This document shows, piece after piece, positions 60,327-64,000 of a stretch of DNA of 64,000 nt. The stretch is taken from assembly GCA_965202675.1 (NCBI GenBank), contig OZ241842.1:2046001-2110000 (forward strand). Reading direction: 5' to 3'. Numbering within the stretch: position 1 is the stretch's first letter; each line of letters begins with the position of its first letter. Under the pieces are notes generated by a model. It worked only from the letters and a program-made list of their open reading frames with translations. It was not told where the DNA came from and searched no databases. Both the position numbers and the translations under genes were made by a program. This DNA is from CATQHD01 sp965202675 (GTDB taxonomy: Bacteria; Actinomycetota; Acidimicrobiia; Spongiisociales; Spongiisociaceae).

Positions 60327-61615
60327 CAGCGATTCCCTCCCAACTCACCAGTTGTCCAGAGATCACCTAGGCGATATTCTTTAAGCCAAGGCTCAAGTTC
60401 CTTTTTGTTGAGCCTACGAAGTTGTGTACCAGTTTCAGGTTTTTCACAAACTATAATTGATTCTGGGATATCGGTTAGAGAATCCACAAGTATTTCAGAA
60501 TGAGTTGTAACTATTATCTGACTATGCTCGGATGCTTCTATAAGTAGATCTGCCATCTCACAAATTATATCTGGGTGCAATCCGGTTTCGGGTTCCTCTA
60601 AGCAAATAATTGATGAAGGCTCAGGATTACATAACACCGTTAGTAGACATAGATAACGTAAAGTTCCATCAGATAGCCTGTTAGATGATATCGGATGATC
60701 TAATCCTTCTTCATGAAATTGTAATTGGACGGTACCATCTCTCAGTCTAGAGACAATATCCAGGACATGTGGATAAAAGGATCGTATGTGGGTCATGATC
60801 TTTTGCTTTATCAGGGGTCGGGTAAATAGATCGTTCAAAACCAGGCCAAGGTTAGAAGCATCTTCTAGTAGGAAATTTTGTGTTTGGTCTGTTGATTGTG
60901 GGGAGCGTATTGGACCGCCTCTAGATAAATCCCATTCCCGATAAAATCTGATTCCTTTAAATCTATCTCCCAGATATGTTAATTCTGGATATGCATCTGG
61001 ATTACGGAGTTGCTCTAAAATAGATTGCTCAGGAATAACCTCTATTCTTTGTAGACCTCTTTGAGGTGGCGACTGTAGGAATCGTTGAGTATCCTGGGTT
61101 AGAAAAGTTAGAGAAGGATCCTGGGTTAGAGGGGGAGCTTGATCTCTTATCTCTTCCATAGGTACATCAAGTACAGGTTGACCATTCTGAAAGCTGTAAT
61201 ATGGATAAGGCTCAGTATATCCTGTGAAGGGCACTGCTGTTTCTATTGCTTCATCTACAAGTGTAAATCTTTGTTCATATTCTTGAAATGTTAGCCGGTA
61301 CCTGATGTCCAGTCTTCCTAGTTGTGGGTGTTTGGTAGTAACTTCTATGGTAGCTGGAGAGGTTGACTCGACTCCTTTCCAAAGCCATTCTCGTGTCCCG
61401 CCGCCTAAGCGTATAGGCTCGAGTATATCTCTAGGCGTAGCGGCAAGAAGAGACAAAGCCTCAATAAGGTTTGACTTACCGGAGGCATTTGGTCCTATTA
61501 GGACATTAAGAGGTTGCAGTTCGAATTCAGGAGTTTCAGGACCGTAGGAAAGGATATTATTCAGGCGGACTGTTCGGATGAAGTGTTTCTTCATCCATTT
61601 CTGCTCCTGTCCCAT
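60323..61615 (-). CDS. AAA_21-family ATPase of a two-gene defence cassette (RloA/PARIS-like)
   Basis: This 430-aa ABC/OLD-type ATPase has Walker A 'NVLIGPNASGKSNLIEALSL' (about residues 36-55), signature 'SDGTLRYLCLLTVL' near residue 318, Walker B 'SSIICLEEPETGLHPDI' and H-loop 'IIVTTHSEILVDSL'. No nuclease domain is fused; the adjacent DUF4276 protein probably supplies it. Such ATPase plus TOPRIM-like pairs (RloAB, AbiL, PARIS) act against phage. The gene is AT-rich and lies 120 bases downstream of hsdR on the same strand, the same context in which rlo ('R-linked ORF') genes were first noted. Confidence 0.85.
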   Translation of the reverse strand: MGQEQKWMKKHFIRTVRLNNILSYGPETPEFELQPLNVLIGPNASGKSNLIEALSLLAATPRDILEPIRLGGGTREWLWKGVESTSPATIEVTTKHPQLGRLDIRYRLTFQEYEQRFTLVDEAIETAVPFTGYTEPYPYYSFQNGQPVLDVPMEEIRDQAPPLTQDPSLTFLTQDTQRFLQSPPQRGLQRIEVIPEQSILEQLRNPDAYPELTYLGDRFKGIRFYREWDLSRGGPIRSPQSTDQTQNFLLEDASNLGLVLNDLFTRPLIKQKIMTHIRSFYPHVLDIVSRLRDGTVQLQFHEEGLDHPISSNRLSDGTLRYLCLLTVLCNPEPSSIICLEEPETGLHPDIICEMADLLIEASEHSQIIVTTHSEILVDSLTDIPESIIVCEKPETGTQLRRLNKKELEPWLKEYRLGDLWTTGELGGNRW

Positions 61616-61735
61616 GACATCCCCGTTTGTTTTGGGAAGCTTCGACTCGGTCTTTACCGAAGTATTGGCCCTATGCTACCAGAACGAGACGGGGCAGGCA
61701 CCGGGGATGTTCGATACCGGACGGGGCGGCCGGGG

Positions 61736-64000
61736 TCAGGCCAGCCAGACGGAGGTCAGGGCCTCGGCCTGTTCGATGACCGTGGGGGCGGCTTTCTCCC
61801 GTTTGTCGGGCGGGTACCCGTGCTTGCGCAGGAGCCGTTTGACCGCGATGCGCAGCCGGGCGCGCACGTCTTCGCGCCGGGTCCAGTCGATGCCGGTGTT
61901 GGAGCGCACCGTTTCCACCAGCTCGCGGGCGATCATGCTCAGCACCTCGTCGCCCATCACCGCCACCGCGCTGTCGTTGGTCTCCAGGGCGTCGTAGAAG
62001 GCCAGCTCCTCCTCGGTGAGGCCGAGCTCCTCCCCCCGCGCGTCGGCCGCCCGCATATCCCGGGCCAGGCCGATCAGCTCCTCGATCACCTGCGCCGCTT
62101 CCACGGCCCGGCTCCGGTAGCGGCGCAGGGCCTGTTCCAGCAGGTCGGAGAAGAGCTCCCCCTGCACCACGTTGCGCCGCCTGCGCCGCTTCACCTCCCC
62201 CCGGAGCAGCCTCTGCAGCAGCTCGACGGCCAGGTTGCGGCGGGGCATCCCCTTCACCTCGGCCAGGAACTCGTCGGAGAGGACGGAGATGTCGGGCCGG
62301 TCCAGCCCGGCGGCGGCGAACACATCCATCACCCCCTCGGCGACCACCGCCCGGGAGAGGATCTGGCGCACCGCGTGGTCCAACGCCTCCTCGGGCGCCA
62401 CGCCGCCCGGCGTCCGCTTGACCAGGGCCGCCCGCACCGCCTGGAAGAAGGCCACATCCTCGCGTATCTCCTCGGTGATGCGGTGGGGGACCGCCAGGGC
62501 GAACGCCTGCGACAGCTGCCGCACCGCCTGCAGACAGCGGTCCTTGCCGTCCTGCAGGGCCAGGACGTGCTCCAGGGCGGCGGGCAGCAGCTCCAGCCGC
62601 TCCGCCCCGCCCCCGTCCGCCCACGCCGATCGGTCGAACCCGTGGAACATCCCCAGGCAGACCTCGTACTTCTCCTGCAGCGCCGCCGCCGCCTGCTCCT
62701 GGTCCAGCACCGCCTCGCCCCGCCCGCCTCCGTCCGCGTACACGGCCAGGGCCCGCTTCAGCTCGTGGGCCACCCCCAGGTAGTCCACCACCCGCCCGCC
62801 CGGCTTGTCCCTGAACACCCGGTTGACCCTGGTGATGGCCTGCATCAGCCCGTGCCCCCGCATCGGCTTGTCCAGGTACATGGTGTGCAGGCTGGGGGCG
62901 TCGAACCCGGTCAGCCACATGTCCCGCACCAGCACCATCCTGAGCGGGTCGCCCGGGTCGCGGAACCGGTCGCCCAGGGCCTTGCGGCGGCCCTTGGTGC
63001 GGATGTGGCGCTGCCAGTCGGGCGGGTCGGAAGCCGATCCGGTCATGACGATCTTGATCTCGCCCCCGCCGTCGTCCGGATGCTCCCAGCCGGGCCGCAG
63101 GCGCACCAGCTCCCGGTACATATCCACACAGATGCGCCGGCTCATGCACACCACCAGCGCCTTGCCGTCCATGGCCTCCAGCCGCTCCTCGAAGTGGGCC
63201 ACGATGTCCTCGGCCACCTCCCGCAGGCGGTCCCCGGCGCCGACCAGGGCCTCCACCTGCGCCCATTTGCGCCCGAGGTCGTCCCGGCGCGACGACTCCT
63301 CCCCCTCGGTCACCTGCTCGAAGTCCTCGTCTATCTCCGCCCGCCGCCCTTCGTCGAGTGACAGCCCGACCAGGCGGCTCTCGTAGAAGACGGGGACGGT
63401 GGCCTTGTCCTCCACCGAGCGTTTGATGTCGTAGACGCTGATGTACTCGCCGAACACGGCCCTGGTGTTGGCGTCCTGCTGCTCGATCGGGGTGGCGGTG
63501 AAGCCAATGAAAGAGGCGTGCGGCAGGGCGTCGCGCATGTGGCGGGCGAACCCGTCGATGAAGTCGTACTGGCTGCGGTGGGCCTCGTCGGCGATCACCA
63601 CGATGTTGCGCCGCTCGGACAGGACGGGGTGGGCGTCCCCCTTCTCCTCCGGGAAGAACTTCTGGATGGTGGTGAACACCACCCCGCCCGACTCCACCGA
63701 CAGCCGCTTCCGCAGGTCGGCCCGGCTCTCCGCCTGGGCGGGCGGCTGGCGCAGCATATCCCGGCAGCGGGAGAAGGTGTCGAACAGCTGGTCGTCGAGG
63801 TCGTTGCGGTCGGTGAGCACGACGACGGTCGGGTTCTTCATGGCCGGCTCGCGGATGATCCGCCCGGCGTAGAACACCATGGTCAGGCTCTTGCCCGCCC
63901 CCTGGGTGTGCCAGACCACCCCGATCCGCCGGTCGCCCGGCTTCCCGCCCCGCCCGGCCTCCCCGCCGGCGTCGGCGGGCGGCTGCGCACCGACCGCCCG
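61736..64000 (-). CDS. hsdR: Type I restriction enzyme R subunit, 5' end beyond window
   Basis: 755 residues are visible and the frame is open to the window edge. The first motor motif is Walker A 'GVVWHTQGAGKSLTMVFYAG', followed by 'VVLTDRNDLDDQLFDTF', the DEAH box 'VVIADEAHRSQYDF', 'SFIGFTATPIEQQDANT' and motif VI-like 'HGLMQAITRVNRVFRDKPGG'. The C-terminal part binds the methylase core. The nuclease domain would lie upstream, off the window. It should translocate DNA and cut foreign DNA with HsdM/HsdS, neither of which is in view. Its C-terminus is duplicated as a decayed piece at 59347-59537. Confidence 0.95.
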   Translation of the reverse strand, partial: RAVGAQPPADAGGEAGRGGKPGDRRIGVVWHTQGAGKSLTMVFYAGRIIREPAMKNPTVVVLTDRNDLDDQLFDTFSRCRDMLRQPPAQAESRADLRKRLSVESGGVVFTTIQKFFPEEKGDAHPVLSERRNIVVIADEAHRSQYDFIDGFARHMRDALPHASFIGFTATPIEQQDANTRAVFGEYISVYDIKRSVEDKATVPVFYESRLVGLSLDEGRRAEIDEDFEQVTEGEESSRRDDLGRKWAQVEALVGAGDRLREVAEDIVAHFEERLEAMDGKALVVCMSRRICVDMYRELVRLRPGWEHPDDGGGEIKIVMTGSASDPPDWQRHIRTKGRRKALGDRFRDPGDPLRMVLVRDMWLTGFDAPSLHTMYLDKPMRGHGLMQAITRVNRVFRDKPGGRVVDYLGVAHELKRALAVYADGGGRGEAVLDQEQAAAALQEKYEVCLGMFHGFDRSAWADGGGAERLELLPAALEHVLALQDGKDRCLQAVRQLSQAFALAVPHRITEEIREDVAFFQAVRAALVKRTPGGVAPEEALDHAVRQILSRAVVAEGVMDVFAAAGLDRPDISVLSDEFLAEVKGMPRRNLAVELLQRLLRGEVKRRRRRNVVQGELFSDLLEQALRRYRSRAVEAAQVIEELIGLARDMRAADARGEELGLTEEELAFYDALETNDSAVAVMGDEVLSMIARELVETVRSNTGIDWTRREDVRARLRIAVKRLLRKHGYPPDKREKAAPTVIEQAEALTSVWLA

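Noticed and set aside
61671..63266. Minus-strand open frame of over 500 codons inside hsdR
   Set aside because: Gly/Arg/Ala-rich shadow frame; the motor motifs are in the other minus-strand frame.
61514..63386. Plus-strand open frames opposite hsdR
   Set aside because: Antisense to clear helicase motifs of the type I restriction subunit and without any family similarity.

Overview
The window is high-G+C DNA (by eye close to 70% for most of its length) from an actinobacterium. A WhiB regulator, a TatA with a Thr-rich tail, a DUF2342 metallopeptidase, an F420-dependent (LLM-class) oxidoreductase, frequent GTG starts and 4-bp GTGA/ATGA gene overlaps all point there. The Thr-rich 'TTTTT' linkers in secreted proteins, together with the MttB and glycolate-oxidase genes, suggest an Acidimicrobiia-like lineage. 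That last step is inference; no rRNA is present to settle it.

Left end (1-10652): a methylated-amine and one-carbon module. A dimethylglycine/sarcosine-dehydrogenase-type flavoprotein (partial) diverges from a tight operon: corrinoid protein, DUF1638 protein, 'virulence factor' domain protein, MtrH-like methyltransferase, reductive activase, non-pyrrolysine MttB homologue, MTHFR-like reductase and a PabB-PabC fusion. The genes describe a route in which MttB moves a methyl group from a quaternary amine to the corrinoid protein, the MtrH-like enzyme passes it to tetrahydrofolate, the MTHFR-like enzyme oxidises it, the flavoprotein consumes the demethylated product, and PabBC helps supply folate. 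The divergent promoter region carries two pairs of GTTCC-N7-GGAAC palindromes, each pair spaced 18 bp.

10653-14815 is a plastic segment. It holds a broken gene interrupted by a 197-bp MITE with a CTAG target duplication, a second partial copy of the MITE end 3.2 kb away in inverted orientation, a DUF4143 ATPase, a 23-bp/92-bp nested tandem repeat, a fumarylacetoacetate hydrolase-family gene and an orphan AbrB-type antitoxin.

14891-31241 is mostly housekeeping: a 3-hydroxyisobutyrate-dehydrogenase-like protein, an RCC1-repeat lipoprotein, alanine racemase, the UDG-tsaE-tsaB-rimI-tsaD operon, a CIRCE-controlled groESL operon with a clear terminator, and glcDEF for glycolate oxidation. 31296-46719 holds a frameshifted Nfu-type gene, two paralogous Thr-rich envelope proteins, glutamine synthetase type II, RidA, an A-type Fe-S carrier, Mrp, an AAA ATPase split by an in-frame TGA, an SCP2 protein, sdhCAB, whiB coupled to a lipoprotein gene, tatA, a peroxiredoxin and DUF2342. 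46836-58923 has htrA, moaE, bioY, a PDZ-Lon protease, three tRNAs (Gly, Arg, His), tig-clpP-clpX-valS and an LLM oxidoreductase.

Right end (58924-64000): an AT-rich two-gene cassette (AAA ATPase plus DUF4276 protein) lies immediately downstream of a type I restriction subunit gene (hsdR, 5' end beyond the window). It is followed by a decayed second copy of the hsdR 3' end. The layout resembles a defence locus acquired by transfer.
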